DNA of 64,000 nucleotides from Epiperipatus broadwayi (Eukaryota; Onychophora; Udeonychophora; Euonychophora; Peripatidae). A program made the translations under genes and the position numbers. Below are positions 49,222 to 60,409 of the stretch, piece by piece. Position 1 is the first letter of the stretch; each line of letters opens with the position of its first letter. The stretch lies in contig JAQFVV010000012.1 in NCBI GenBank assembly GCA_028023455.1, positions 13,406,364-13,470,363 of the forward strand. Reading direction: 5' to 3'. Under the pieces are notes generated by a model that made no database searches, was not told the DNA's origin, and saw only the letters and a list, made by a program, of their open reading frames with translations.

Positions 49222-50350
49222 CCAGCATACATATAAATATCAGAGCTATTAACATTAGAGGCTTGAACTCTGAACAGAAAATCCATCAATTAATTAAATG
49301 ATGTGACGTAGTTCAGCCACACATACTTGGCTTGTCAGAAACAAAAATATATTGTAACTCAGTCACAGATCCTTCGAATTATCTACACAATCGAGGATTC
49401 TCAATATTTTCAAAAACATCTCTCACACCATCTGCAAGCATGGGTATTATAATATCTAAGGCTTGTCTATTCAGATTATTTAATACTCTTTATCTTGATG
49501 CTCACATATTAATACCTCAATCCATTACAAAGCTTTTGTTTTAAATAATATATTTGCATATATACCTTCAGGGCCGACAATAATAAATAGATTAATATTA
49601 ACAGTTAATTCAATCCTAGCTTCCTCTCCCTATCCATGTCTGCTACTGGGTGATTTTAATATGCCCTACAGTAAATTTGTATCTAAGTGGCTATATAAGT
49701 TTGCTTTCTCTCTTATGAGTGGACAAGACTTTCTACAAAATGATTCTGTGTCATTCTATAATGGTAGACACTCTTCACTAATAGATCTAATATTTTAATC
49801 ACCAATATTGCATCATCTAATTAGGTCTTCTCTAAAAAATTCAACCCTATCTGACCATTTAGCATTGTTAGTAGTTCTAGATCTAGATATTACATATAGA
49901 AAAGTACTGTCATCTGGAAAGACAATAAGAGTATTACTCCTTAGCAGGACTAATGAACTTTTATTTTCATAAATCTATGTAGAACTTTTTAAAATGGATA
50001 AAATGAAACTAGACCCTGTGCAATCCTGGTTAGCATTTATAAATGTTATGTCTTTTAACATTGATTACTTAACATGAACATTCACGCCTCCTACTAAATT
50101 ATTAGTACTTGCAGATGACATTCATAAAAAAAAAAGTATTCATTACCAGGCCACTGAAAACAACTGCAGTAAAGTAGCTTCCCTAAAAAACTTATATAAC
50201 AGTACCTGTCAAAATCTGAAAGAATACATACTAATTTTTTTTTAAAAAGGGCTTTTTCTGGATCACACACATTCTTTCTCTAGACATTATCCCCCCCCCC
50301 CTCAAAATACCTACAGCAATTACAATCAATAATGAAATAATTGCTGGAGA
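49222..50350 (+). pseudogene. LINE-I ORF2, endonuclease domain
   Basis: Motifs across several frames: INIRGLNSEQKIHQLIK, HILGLSETKIY with the catalytic glutamate, FSIFSKTSLTPSASMGIIIS, LLLGDFNMPYSKF (GDFN), HSSLIDLIF, and TLSDHLALLVVLD with the SDH box. The order and spacing are those of an APE-type LINE endonuclease. At least five frameshifts or stops. Two homopolymer runs (T and C near 50230-50300) mark slippage sites. Confidence 0.8.
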
Positions 50351-50784
50351 CTAACTACCTTATATGAGTTTTTAAAAAATAGTTTGCAAAATAATAAAAT
50401 GTTCTGTCCTACGACTTTATTTCTGGGGCACGTAGAGAATGATATCTTTACAATAAATGATTTCACTAAAAAAATTGCTCAAGTCCCAGACACCTGTCAC
50501 CCAGGTATTCATGGAATTCCAAAATTTGTCTATGAACACCTAAGCTTTTTTACTGCAACCTACTTAAGAAATTTAGCCAATTTATTATCCAGACAAATCC
50601 ATCATATACCTGGATCGTATTCAATAATTAATGCTTGTGCCTTTGCTTAAGAAATCCGAAGATATCACTACAGTTAAAAATATGTCCTATATCCATGAGT
50701 CCACTTGGCATCAAGATTCTTGAATCAGTGATAAAGGATAAACTCAAACCATTTATCTTACCAACAATAGCCAAAATGCAATTT

Positions 50785-51174
50785 GCAAAGAGAGATGCAT
50801 CTATTGGTTTAGCTGCAATTATTTTTAAGTCTGTTGTGGAGACTGTTAGTAAAGAAAAAGAATAGTCCTGTTGCCATTTAGTTGGATATAAAAAAAGCAT
50901 TTCATTCAATTTTAATAGACCAACTTATCTATTGCTAAATGGAGAAATCCATGTGTCAATAAATGGAAAATACTCACCAGCAAAGAGAGATGCATCTACT
51001 GGTTTAGCTGCAATTATTTTTAAGTCTGTTGTGGAGACTGTTAGGAAAAAAAAAAATAGTCCTGTTGCCATTTAATTGGATATAAAAAAAGCATTTCAAT
51101 AAATTTTAATAGACCAACTTATCTATTGATAAATAGAGAAATCCATGTGTCAATAAAATGGAAAATACTCACCA
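50785..51174 (+). repeat. 195 bp tandem duplication in the LINE-I RT
   Basis: Copy 1 (50785-50979) and copy 2 (50980-51174) begin GCAAAGAGAGATGCATCT and differ at a few positions and in an A run. The unit contains RT motif A, so the protein would have had this motif twice. Confidence 0.85.
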
Positions 51175-51560
51175 GGGTTTAAATCTCATTGCTCTATCCT
51201 TCAGGGTTCCCTGCTTAGTGCCTTACTGTTTATAGTGTTCATAAATCCCCACCTTAAAATGATTGAGGAATGGATACCTGGTATTTTTGTACCACAATTT
51301 AAAAGTAACATTTCATACATTGCTTATATGGATATTATTATATTTTATTAATGCAAAAACATGTTCCCAAATTATTACAAATTTTAGACCATTATTCCCA
51401 GGAATACGAACTAGAATTCAATTTAGACAAAACATTTAGTTGGCACATATATACAGACAAACTAATACAATGTAAATTTAAAAGAAACCCTGTCTCATTC
51501 CTCGGTTTTCCCTTCCATCTTAGTAGAACTGGACTGAGAACAAATATACAAATTCTCTTA

Positions 51561-52068
51561 AATCTATAATATTAATAAGCGAATAAGCTGATACACATGC
51601 ACTTCGCAGATATTACTATATAAATGAATACTCCCACTTTTTCAAACCCAAGATAAAGTCTTTAAGAAAATATAGAATGAATCCACTTATATTTTCAACG
51701 CAACCATATATGTATGGGCAAATCTGAAGTGTTTGAAATAAAGAGCGTGAAGTTATTAATTGATCACTTTAAATTATGTTTCTACATCGTAAATGAATGA
51801 CGCCAAAGAAATTTCTAGAATTTACGATACGTCATTCTTATAATTAAACATATGTAAACAAGACATTTATTTTTTTTAATATAGCGTGATGTTTTTGTTT
51901 ATAATCTATAATATTAATAAGCCAATAAGCTGATACACATGCGCTTTGCAGATGTCACTATATAAATGAATATTCCCACTTTTTCAAACCAAGATAAATC
52001 TTTAAGAAAATATAGAATGAATCCACCTATATTTTCGACCCAACCGTATATGTATGGGCAAATCTGAA
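51561..52068. repeat. 168 bp direct repeat bracketing a 174 bp insert in LINE-I
   Basis: 51561-51728 and 51903-52068 both begin AATCTATAATATTAATAAGC and end GGGCAAATCTGAA, with around ten differences. The 174 bp between (51729-51902) is not RT sequence and is not recognised; it contains GCGTGA near both ends. The arrangement copies that at 15325-17169: a short foreign insert with a very long flanking duplication. Confidence 0.75.
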
Positions 52069-52879
52069 AAAGAAAAAATAGAAAAAATTATTTGCTCCCT
52101 TTCAAAGTCATATCTTTCAGTTTATTCTAAAGTCACATTGTTTAATATGCTCAATATGACAAGAATTACTTACTTTAGCTCTATAATCATTTACACTAAA
52201 GCCTTCACTTCACATGTTTACTCCATGCTTAAAAAACGTTTGTGGGGCAGACGCATTGCCTCCATCTCCATTAAAAAATTACAAAATCCATTAATCCATA
52301 ATGGGCTAGGACTACACTCATTAAATATATTTAAAATACAGAAAACATTTAATCTGTTTACCTCGTGTCAAATCTTTTTAATCATGTTGCTACATCATTA
52401 AAAATTACACTAATGGTTAAACCTTCCCTGGTACTGGTTATTGAGCTGATCTAATAAAATCACTATTGAGCATAAATAAACTAATCTTTTGTCCCCTACA
52501 AATAAGTATAAATATTGGAAAACATCTATTAATAAACCAACCAACACTAAATAGTCAAAGCAAGCCCATTTTGAATCTAAACAATCGATAACTTGTTAGA
52601 AGATTTAGATTCTGGAAGCTTGATCCAAAATATTTTGATTTTCTAATAAAGCTTAACTTGGGATCATTACCAAGCTTTATTTTTATAAATATAGAAGAAA
52701 TTGTATTAACATATATGCTTTTTGCCTCTCTGTAAAAAAGATTTTGAAAATCAATAGCATATATTCTATGATTGTAAGTGTTATGATAATATATGCATTG
52801 CTCTTCCCAATCTATTTAACAATTCTTTATTTACTATTGCATACCTTTATATAACCTACACAATAGAAATTTTTGTTAG

Positions 52880-53436
52880 GATTAGAGCTACTACATTCAT
52901 CTTGTATGCATTATGGAGTACTAGATGCATTTATATATATAATAATAATCCTAGAAGACATCCTAATATATTTCAGATTAAACTGGAGATTATTAGGAAC
53001 ACTTATAACAGGTGAGACTGTATGGGTCAAAGATCTGATTAAAAAAAAGATATAGATTCCTGGTATCATTACAGAAGCTGTACCTGAGGTTATCAGAGTT
53101 ATTAAGCTTAAAAATGGATTGCATGTATGTGAAGCATTGGATAAAATTGATAGTAAATGTGTGCTATCCAATATAATTATGGAATCTCAGATAAGTGAAG
53201 AGTGTGCGGATACCTCCTCAATTGTGCAATATGAAGAACTGCCCATTGATAAGCATGTTGAAGCCACTAGCAGATCAATAGAGGTTGTTATGGATTTAAG
53301 TAATGATAAACTATCATCAAGATCAGTAAATCAAGTACAACTAAATACAGAGCATGATGAAAGATCTGTACCTGCTCCTAGGCATCAACGAAATCACCAG
53401 AGATCTGAAAAGTTTAAAGACTATTTACTAGACTGA
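52880..53436 (+). pseudogene. Ty3/gypsy pol, integrase C-terminal end
   Basis: The frame reads GETVWVKDLIKKKI, one stop, then IPGIITEAVPEVIRVIKLKN and GLHVCEALDKI. This is the usual integrase C-terminal module (GD-x-VWV-x-D, then the beta-barrel, in place of RH-x-DQ). A long acidic linker ends SVPAPRHQRNHQRSEKFKDY, like the RRS-x-R-x-x-P-x-RY end of gypsy pol proteins. The catalytic core and RT are absent. It follows LINE-I directly. Confidence 0.7.
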
Positions 53437-54032
53437 TAAGAAGGTGTGGACCGTCTGTATGGGTATTGTAGCCCTTGGGTTTGGCCAATGCTCCATTAGA
53501 TTTTGGGCTTGGTTATGTAAGACTGTTTGATGAAAATTTTTCTCATGAGCTATATATATATATTTTTTCCAACAGACAAACTTTCTAGCCAATGATAGGT
53601 TTGAATCCAAGTCATATTTTTAGGGATTGTGTAGTTTTATTTAGTATGCGAACTAAACCTTTAATCATAAAAATTTCTAAGCAAAAATTGTTTTATTTAG
53701 TATTGATTCATAAGACAATTTAATAGCCAAAGATATAATTGAGAAATTTATAGATTGGCAATATTTATACATCATTTTAATAGTTGGAGATTGGAAAGAA
53801 GTGAGGGGGTTGTGCGATTTACAAAACTACTTTGGGAGAATGAAAATAGATAATCGTAATTTTACAATAATAAATTAAAACTCAATAATTCATAAAATCA
53901 AATTGACAAAAAAAAAAGGGGGAGATCAAGAATTAATCAGAGTATTGAGCAATCAGTCTAATTAGAATTGTATATGTGAGTGATGCGTGAATGTATATGA
54001 TTTAGTTATGAATTTTGATTATAAACTTAATG
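53437..54032. other. 3' flank of the gypsy fragment
   Basis: No coding frame supported. Apart from the purine tract it shows nothing distinctive. Confidence 0.4.
53908..53925 (+). promoter_or_regulatory. Polypurine-tract-like sequence
   Basis: An A run followed by GGGGGAGA, about 470 bases after the gypsy pol stop on the same strand. Purine tracts of this form prime plus-strand synthesis just before a 3' LTR. No LTR could be confirmed after it. Confidence 0.35.
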
Positions 54033-54164
54033 ATTAAATAATAATTTAACCTTTAATCTTGAACTTCTTTTTTCTTTTAAAAATAGTCATTCATCAAAAT
54101 ATAAAATCACAAACCAATTTTCTTTAAAAAACTTGTTTTTTATTATTATGACTATATGAATTTT

Positions 54165-54222
54165 AATTTCAAGAGCAACGTTTCGACTATTTACTTCCTT
54201 ATAGTCTTTTTCAAGCCACTAA
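54165..54222 (-). other. 3' hairpin motif of the Penelope-like element (both arms)
   Basis: On the minus strand (and on plus at 56591-56648): AGTGGCTTGAAAAAGACTAT, a loop, then ATAGTCGAAACGTTGCTCTT. GACTAT and ATAGTC form a six-base stem II before GAAAC, and ACGT could be a minimal stem III. The position of the CTGATGA core holds CTTGAAA. It resembles the degenerate hammerheads known at the ends of Penelope-like elements; an active ribozyme is not expected. Confidence 0.55.
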
Positions 54223-54619
54223 AATATACAAAAAATAATAAAACAAATAAAATAAAACATTATATAATCATTAAACTCTACATATATTTCAAATCTTCTC
54301 AAAATAAAAAATTCTTTTTTAAAAAAAAAAAAATCTTTTTTCCCTTTAAAGACATAAATTTAATATAAAACATTAGAACATTACCTTCCTCTATTTAAAA
54401 CAACCTACAATTTAAACTTCTATTTAAAACACTCTGTTTAAATTATATTTAGATAAAATACCTCAAAACCAGTCCCATCACCCACAACAATCAATTAGTT
54501 TTTTTTCTTTTATTCCTATATTGTTTAAATTCCCTACTATAAAAAATTTTTCCTTTTTTAAACTTACTTTATAATTAATTATTGTTTCTAAAAGTTCTAT
54601 TTTTTTGCAAATGATGTGA

Positions 54620-55444
54620 CTAGTTTTTATTTTTTATAAAATCAATTAGTTTTTTATTCATATATGGTTTAAATTCCTTAATATAAAAATTTTCCTTTAA
54701 AAATCTTTCTTTATAATTAATTACTGTTTCTAAAAGTTCTATTTTGTAATTGATGTGACCAGATTTACATTTATGAAAAAAAATTGCAGATTTTTTATCA
54801 GATAAATGTTGTTTTAATCTTGTTCTTAACTTATTTTTTGTATTTCCAATATAAGAAACACTTTTACCAACATTCCAGCAGTCTAAACATTTTATCATAT
54901 ATACACCTTTCATAGCTTCAAGCATATCATTTTTTTCATTAACATTAATCAGCTTTTTTAAATCTTTCTTTTTTTTATATACTGGGAGTAATTTAATGTT
55001 AAATTTATTATTAATTTTTTTACAAATATTTTTAATCCTAATAAAAATATTTTTTGATACTTTAAATCCTATGTAAATTTTATTAATATTATTAACTTTA
55101 TTATTAATTTTATTTTCCCCTTTAATCTTCTTTTTAATTAAATTCAAATTATAATCTGAAAAAATTTTTTCAATAATCTTATTTGGATATTCATTTAAAT
55201 AACATTCCTTTTTTATCAATTCTAATTCTTTGTCCAATAATAAATCACTAGAACATATCAATATTGCTCTTCTAATTCTGTTTTTTATAATATTCATTTT
55301 ACAATGTTTATCAATGTCTGAAAACCAGTTAGTAATCAGACCATGAAATGTTTTTTTTCTAAAAACAGATGTATTAATGCTTATTTTATTATTTTCTATA
55401 ATTTTTTCAATTGAAAAAATTATAGAAAATAATAAAATAAGCAT
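54620..55444 (-). pseudogene. Penelope-like protein, C-terminal 274 residues (left arm)
   Basis: It starts at the palindrome centre, within the RT thumb: TSVFRKKTFHGLITNW, then ICSSDLLLDKELELIKKECY and YPNKIIEKIFSDYN. A lysine-rich linker follows (IGFKVSKNIFIRIKNICKKI), then the GIY-YIG nuclease: GVYMIKCLDCW, SYIGNTKNKLRTRLKQHL (YIG with the following arginine), HKCKSGHINY and KERFLKENFYIKEFKPYMN (catalytic glutamate). The RT core with its aspartates is missing. The first ten or so residues are read from the opposite arm. Single continuous frame. Confidence 0.85.
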
Positions 55445-56197
55445 TAATACATCTGTTTTTAGAAAAAAAACATTTCATGGTCTGATTACTAACTGGTTTT
55501 CAGACATTGATAAACATTGTAAAATGAATATTATAAAAAACTAGAATTAGAAGAGCAATATTGATATGTTCTAGTGATTTATTATTGGACAAAGAATTCC
55601 GATCTAAAAAGGAATGTTATTTAAATGAATATCCAAATAAGATTATTGAAAAAATTTTTTCAGATTATAATTTGAATTTAATTAAAAAGAAGATTAAAGG
55701 GGAAAATAAAATTAATAATAAAGTTAATAATATTAATAAAATTTACATAGGATTTAAAGTATCAAAAAATATTTTTATTAGGATTAAAAATATTTGTAAA
55801 AAAATTAATAATAAATTTAACATTAAATTACTCCCAGTATATAAAAAAAGAAAGATTTAAAAAAGCTGATTAATGTTAATGAAAAAATGATATGCTTGAA
55901 GCTATGAAAGGTGTATATATGATAAAATGTTTAGACTGCTGGAATGTTGGTAAAAGTGTTTCTTATATTGGAAATACAAAAAATAAGTTAAGAACAAGAT
56001 TAAAACAACATTTATCTGATAAAAAATCTGCAATTTTTTTTCATAAATGTAAATCTGGTCACATCAATTACAAAATAGAACTTTTAGAAACAGTAATTAA
56101 TTATAAAGAAAGATTTTTAAAGGAAAATTTTTATATTAAGGAATTTAAACCATATATGAATAAAAAACTAATTGATTTTATAAAAAATAAAAACTAG
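55430..56197 (+). pseudogene. Penelope-like protein, C-terminal part (right arm, frameshifted)
   Basis: The mirror copy of the left-arm gene. It is broken by small indels: one near 55542, a changed patch at 55597-55610, and lost A residues near 55850 and 55885. Two separate frames of 99 and 101 residues (55561-55860 and 55892-56197) therefore remain. The nuclease part is identical to the left arm. Some of the single-base losses in A runs could be sequencing errors. Confidence 0.85.
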
Positions 56198-56736
56198 TCA
56201 CATCATTTGCAAAAAAATAGAACTTTTAGAAACAATAATTAATTATAAAGTAAGTTTAAAAAAGGAAAAATTTTTTATAGTAGGGAATTTAAACAATATA
56301 GGAATAAAAGAAAAAAACTAATTGATTGTTGTGGGTGATGGGACTGGTTTTGAGGTATTTTATCTAAATATAATTTAAACAGAGTGTTTTAAATAGAAGT
56401 TTAAATTGTAGGTTGTTTTAAATAGAGGAAGGTAATGTTCTAATGTTTTATATTAAATTTATGTCTTTAAAGGGAAAAAAGATTTTTTTTAAAAAAGAAT
56501 TTTTTATTTTGAGAAGATTTGAAATATATGTAGAGTTTAATGATTATATAATGTTTTATTTTATTTGTTTTATTATTTTTTGTATATTTTAGTGGCTTGA
56601 AAAAGACTATAAGGAAGTAAATAGTCGAAACGTTGCTCTTGAAATTAAAATTCATATAGTCATAATAATAAAAAACAAGTTTTTTAAAGAAAATTGGTTT
56701 GTGATTTTATATTTTGATGAATATTAAATAATAATT

Positions 56737-59700
56737 ATCTCATGTTATCTCACGGGGAACTCCTTTAAAGAAGAATTAATTCATTTCAATAGTTCATTCA
56801 TAGCAGCCAAAATTTTGATCAAGATTCTGGTTTGAAGTTAGGTTGCTATGCATTTTTTTTATTATTATTATTAAAGAAAAAGGGAGGAAAAAGCTTTCTC
56901 TCATTTACTCTTTGGGGAGAATTTTCTTTCATTTGTTCTTTGGGGAGATTTCCACAAGTAGAAAATTACTAAAGTAAATTGCATGATATCTGTGACACAA
57001 AGTTTAAAAACAATGGGTGATCAATCTATTGGAATGCAGACATGAATTTGGCAGATCAGTCATTCAGGAGGGAATAAGTTTAAAACAATAACAGAAGAAA
57101 AAAACAATAGGTAATTAATCAAGGAAAACACAGACATAAATGGTTTGGAAGGTCAACCATTCAAGGGGAAGGGGATGAAGAAACCCAGGCAATATAAGAG
57201 CTTGATTTGTCTTTTAAAAAAAAGGCTTGCTCTCTCTTTCTTGCTAGTCATCATCGGTTATCCAGAAAAGCCTCGTTGTCAGGTTAAATGAACATTTTTT
57301 TTTTTTTAAAAGAGAGAAAAGAAATTGTTTGTAGTTAGTTTTTTTTGTTTTGTCTCCTGAATGATAAAACTTAGCCAAATTTGATAACATTCATACAAAA
57401 TGACCGTTGAGTAAGTTTATATTAAGCGCACACTCCGTTCTCTCCAAAAATTGATCAACTTCATGATTTGTCTAACATCTAAATATAGCTAATTTATCAG
57501 GAATCAGCGAGTGGTGAAACTTAAACTGCAGAAGGGATTTTGCTCAGGAAAAATTGGAGAAACACTGAGTTACATGAATTATTATTTCACATTTAATTTT
57601 ATTAAGTTTAACAGACTTAGCTATTTGTACTATCTAAAATTCAAAGAGAAAATAAAATTTGATTTTGCAAATAAGGCAAAACTGAACACTACAATCCCAT
57701 AAGAAGCATCAAATCATCATAAGTGAACTGAGAAATACATTAATAAGTGGACTTGTACATGTCAAAACTTAAAAGCGAGTTATTCTCAGTTATAACAGTG
57801 TCATTAATGCCCAAAACCCAAAACGGAGAAAGTCTTATGATCAACGTGAGAATTTTATTACGTTTTAGCATAAGAATTGAACTTATATAAAAGTGACTCT
57901 TTCACATAAAGCAATGTGTGCACATGAAACAAACAAAAGAAGGGGGAAAAAATGGAAACCAGAGATCGAAAGGACAATCCGGGAGGACCGCTTAAGTATA
58001 ATTTTATTATTTGTTATTCATTTCTAACATTTAATCTAAAAAAAAAATTTTTTTTTTAATCATATATATTCATTTAAAGTTAATCTATATTAAAAAAAAT
58101 TTTTTTTTTTGGGGGGGGGGTAGATAAGTTAATGTCAAATTATTTTGTATGGGCCTGTATTAAATGCTTTACTTTTTTTTTTTATGAAGAGAGTGAGAGA
58201 TATTGTTAAGTGAAATGTTTTTAGATTGGATCAGGTATTATTATCAAATGCTTAGACTTATTGATATGTTTTATAAAGGTTGTGTGAATGTTTGGCTAAA
58301 ACATCATCATTATGCTGTAAAAATGCAGAGAGATAGTTTTAAAAATTTAATGCGCATTTCTTATTACTATTATCATAAAGTTAAAGTTAGATATAAGCTA
58401 ATTAAGGCTTGGAAAAATTGTTGGCTAATGTTCTGGTGTACTATTTCGCAGGAGGAATGTAGATGTGAAGGTTTTACTCGTACAAATTGATATTAGACCT
58501 GTATATATGTGGATGGACAAAGAATCCCCACCAAGCTAGTGGAATTGCAGTTTAGCTCGCTCACTAAGATGTTTATTCCATATTTTATAAAGTATTTAAA
58601 TATAGTGGAAGAGTTTCCCACTTGGTTATTTTTTACACCGTAAGATGATTTCTTTATTGATGGCCAGAGGTTAATAGGTATACCCAAGTCTCTCTGGATG
58701 ACTAGCAATAAAATCCTAGCATACTTCAATCTTAGTGAAAAGGTATTTTCTCTTATTCGGGTCACTGCCTACCTCATATTAATGTTGATATTCCTTACGG
58801 GTGTATGAATTACAGCTATTGCTAAGTATTACTTTAAATGTTTGTTACAGGGTCGCAAACTCAATTTGATGTTAGGATGAGTGCGAATAGTGTGTGTGTG
58901 ATTAGTATACTTGAACATTGTTTTGTTGATATATTTTAATTGATCAATAAGAGCCAAGAATAATACCGCAAATAAATATCAATCTTAAGGGTTAAATAAT
59001 ACCTGAGAACATCATAAGCAATGCATATATAAAATTATCTAGAAAATATATCCACAGCCAGCTGAGAACTTCGCTGGAATGGTAAGATCACTGAGGTATT
59101 ATTATTATTATTGTCATAAGAACATGAATACAGATTGTATGTACGTATGATAATGATTAAGCTAAGTACCGATTTGTTGACATTTGAAAAGTAACTAAAA
59201 TTAACTTAATGGCGAGAAGTCCAACCATACATAAAATATCTCCATTGTAAAGCATAAGGTGAAAGCATATTAGGTTAAAATACTTAATGGAAATTATTAA
59301 ATTTTATTACTGGGAAAGTTATCCTTAGAAATATATCAGTAATTGAAAGCATTAAACACTGGGGGCAGAAATTTAATGTTCACTATGTCTTAGTTAAAAT
59401 TAAGAACAAAATATATATGAAGGTAACTATTATCCTTATCTGTCTGTTTTATTAGTGTTACTCCATGGCAATTGTGATTCTCTAGTAATTAAGAATTAAT
59501 ATTTGTATTTTAAAACCTATTAAAATTATCTGTTGATTTAGGTATCTTTTTTTTTTTTATCGTATGGTTGTAGAACAGGGGAAAGCCGTGAGAACCATAG
59601 AAATAATGTACATATTATTTTATTGAGTTATATTTGTTAATAAAATTTGTTATTTTTTATAAAATAAAATTTGCGTAAATCTCAATGTTGCATCAATACA

Positions 59701-60303
59701 TTATCATTTATATTTGAAGCATCATTTTGGTAAATCATATCAGGTAAAATTTTATTAAATGATTAATTTTCTAAGCTTATGTAGCATGGCAAGACTCAAA
59801 ATTACCAATATTCCCGAAAGTAATTCAGTGTAGTTGAAATATAGATTATGAATGGCGGGAAGATTATTGGGTGATAGTCGATGCAGTGGGTGGGCATAAA
59901 ATCCTTTCTCCATCCATTGTATTCAAACACCTCTCTAGACACACTTCCTTATGATTTTTCCTTAATTATGAAAGTGTTTATAATATGTTATTTTGAAAGA
60001 TTTAATGTAAGCTTAATCATTCGAGCTTTAGTGTAAGTGGGCATTGGCTACATTAAAGTCAGCCAAGATCAACTTTGGAGGTAATCATGAGAAGGGTGTT
60101 TATCACCAATAATCCATAGCAGCTTGTTCGACTTCCAGACCTTATTGTTCTAAAACCCTGAGAAAAGATTATCATAGGAGATAAATGAGCTTGTATGATG
60201 GAAAAGGAAAATTTGAGATTAAAAAAGATAGTAGTGCAATAGACCTATGAAGGTGAGCGATGGAGGGATGGATCAGGGACATAGAACTATTTGTAATCTG
60301 AAA
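56737..60303. other. Long stretch without a supported gene
   Basis: Seen here: a short imperfect tandem pair with CTCTTTGGGGAGA at 56914-56952; a TATA-like AATATAAGAG at 57190 followed by a pyrimidine-rich CTCTCTCTTTCTTGC and CAG then GTTAAATG at 57284, which could be a promoter and first exon or an LTR edge; A/T/G homopolymer runs at 58037-58060 and 58090-58122 (ten G). A 95-codon plus-strand frame at 58203-58490 (many W, Y, H and C) is not recognised and may be chance. Confidence 0.4.
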
Positions 60304-60409
60304 CAAAATTTGGTTGTCATCTGATCCTTCGTGTCAGCCACTAGAGGCGCAATTTCTAATCAAAAACACATTAATATAACATTCCCGGGCCAGCGATTCT
60401 CTATTAATA

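Larger units (their letters stand above)
50380..52440 (+). pseudogene. LINE-I ORF2, reverse transcriptase
   Basis: CHPGIHGIPKFVYEHL, MSPLGIKILESVIKDKLKPF, motif A as LDIKKAFHSILIDQL (present twice because of a duplication), SGFPA-like relics near 51200, and LLQILDHYSQEYELEFNLDK with VSFLGFPFHLSRTGLRTN. The C-terminal block is SLSKSYLSVYSKVTLFNMLN, LWGRRIASISIKKLQNPL and GLGLHSLNIF (52054-52401). The WGRR-plus-GLGLH block is characteristic of L1/Tx1-type RTs. Confidence 0.8.
47288..52870 (+). mobile_element. LINE-I: L1/Tx1-like LINE, near full length but decayed
   Basis: Plus strand. ORF1 (about 47488-48990) has a CCHC zinc knuckle, the APE endonuclease is at 49222-49900, the reverse transcriptase at 50380-52400, and C-terminal zinc motif relics (DCKCYDNIYAL) near 52770. 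A 195 bp tandem duplication and a 168 bp direct repeat lie inside the RT. About 200 bases before ORF1 may be its 5' UTR. Many stops. It shares motifs with LINE-G and LINE-H and is the most complete of the three. Confidence 0.8.
54033..56736. mobile_element. Inverted dimer of a Penelope-like element with 14 bp target duplication
   Basis: A palindrome is centred exactly between 55410 and 55411 (TTCAATTGAA) with no spacer. Left arm 54089-55410 and right arm 55411-56722 match over about 1.3 kb, differing by a few base changes and single-base indels in A or T runs, plus one short altered patch at 55597-55610. Each arm is a 5'-truncated Penelope-like copy read outward. ATTAAATAATAATT lies on both sides (54033-54046 and 56723-56736). 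The left copy extends 42 bases further at its 3' end than the right. The unit thus entered as one event. Near-identity of the arms implies it is young. Confidence 0.9.

Noticed and set aside
58203-58490. 95-codon frame rich in W, Y, H and C
   Set aside because: No family recognised, no start context or neighbours; plausible as chance.
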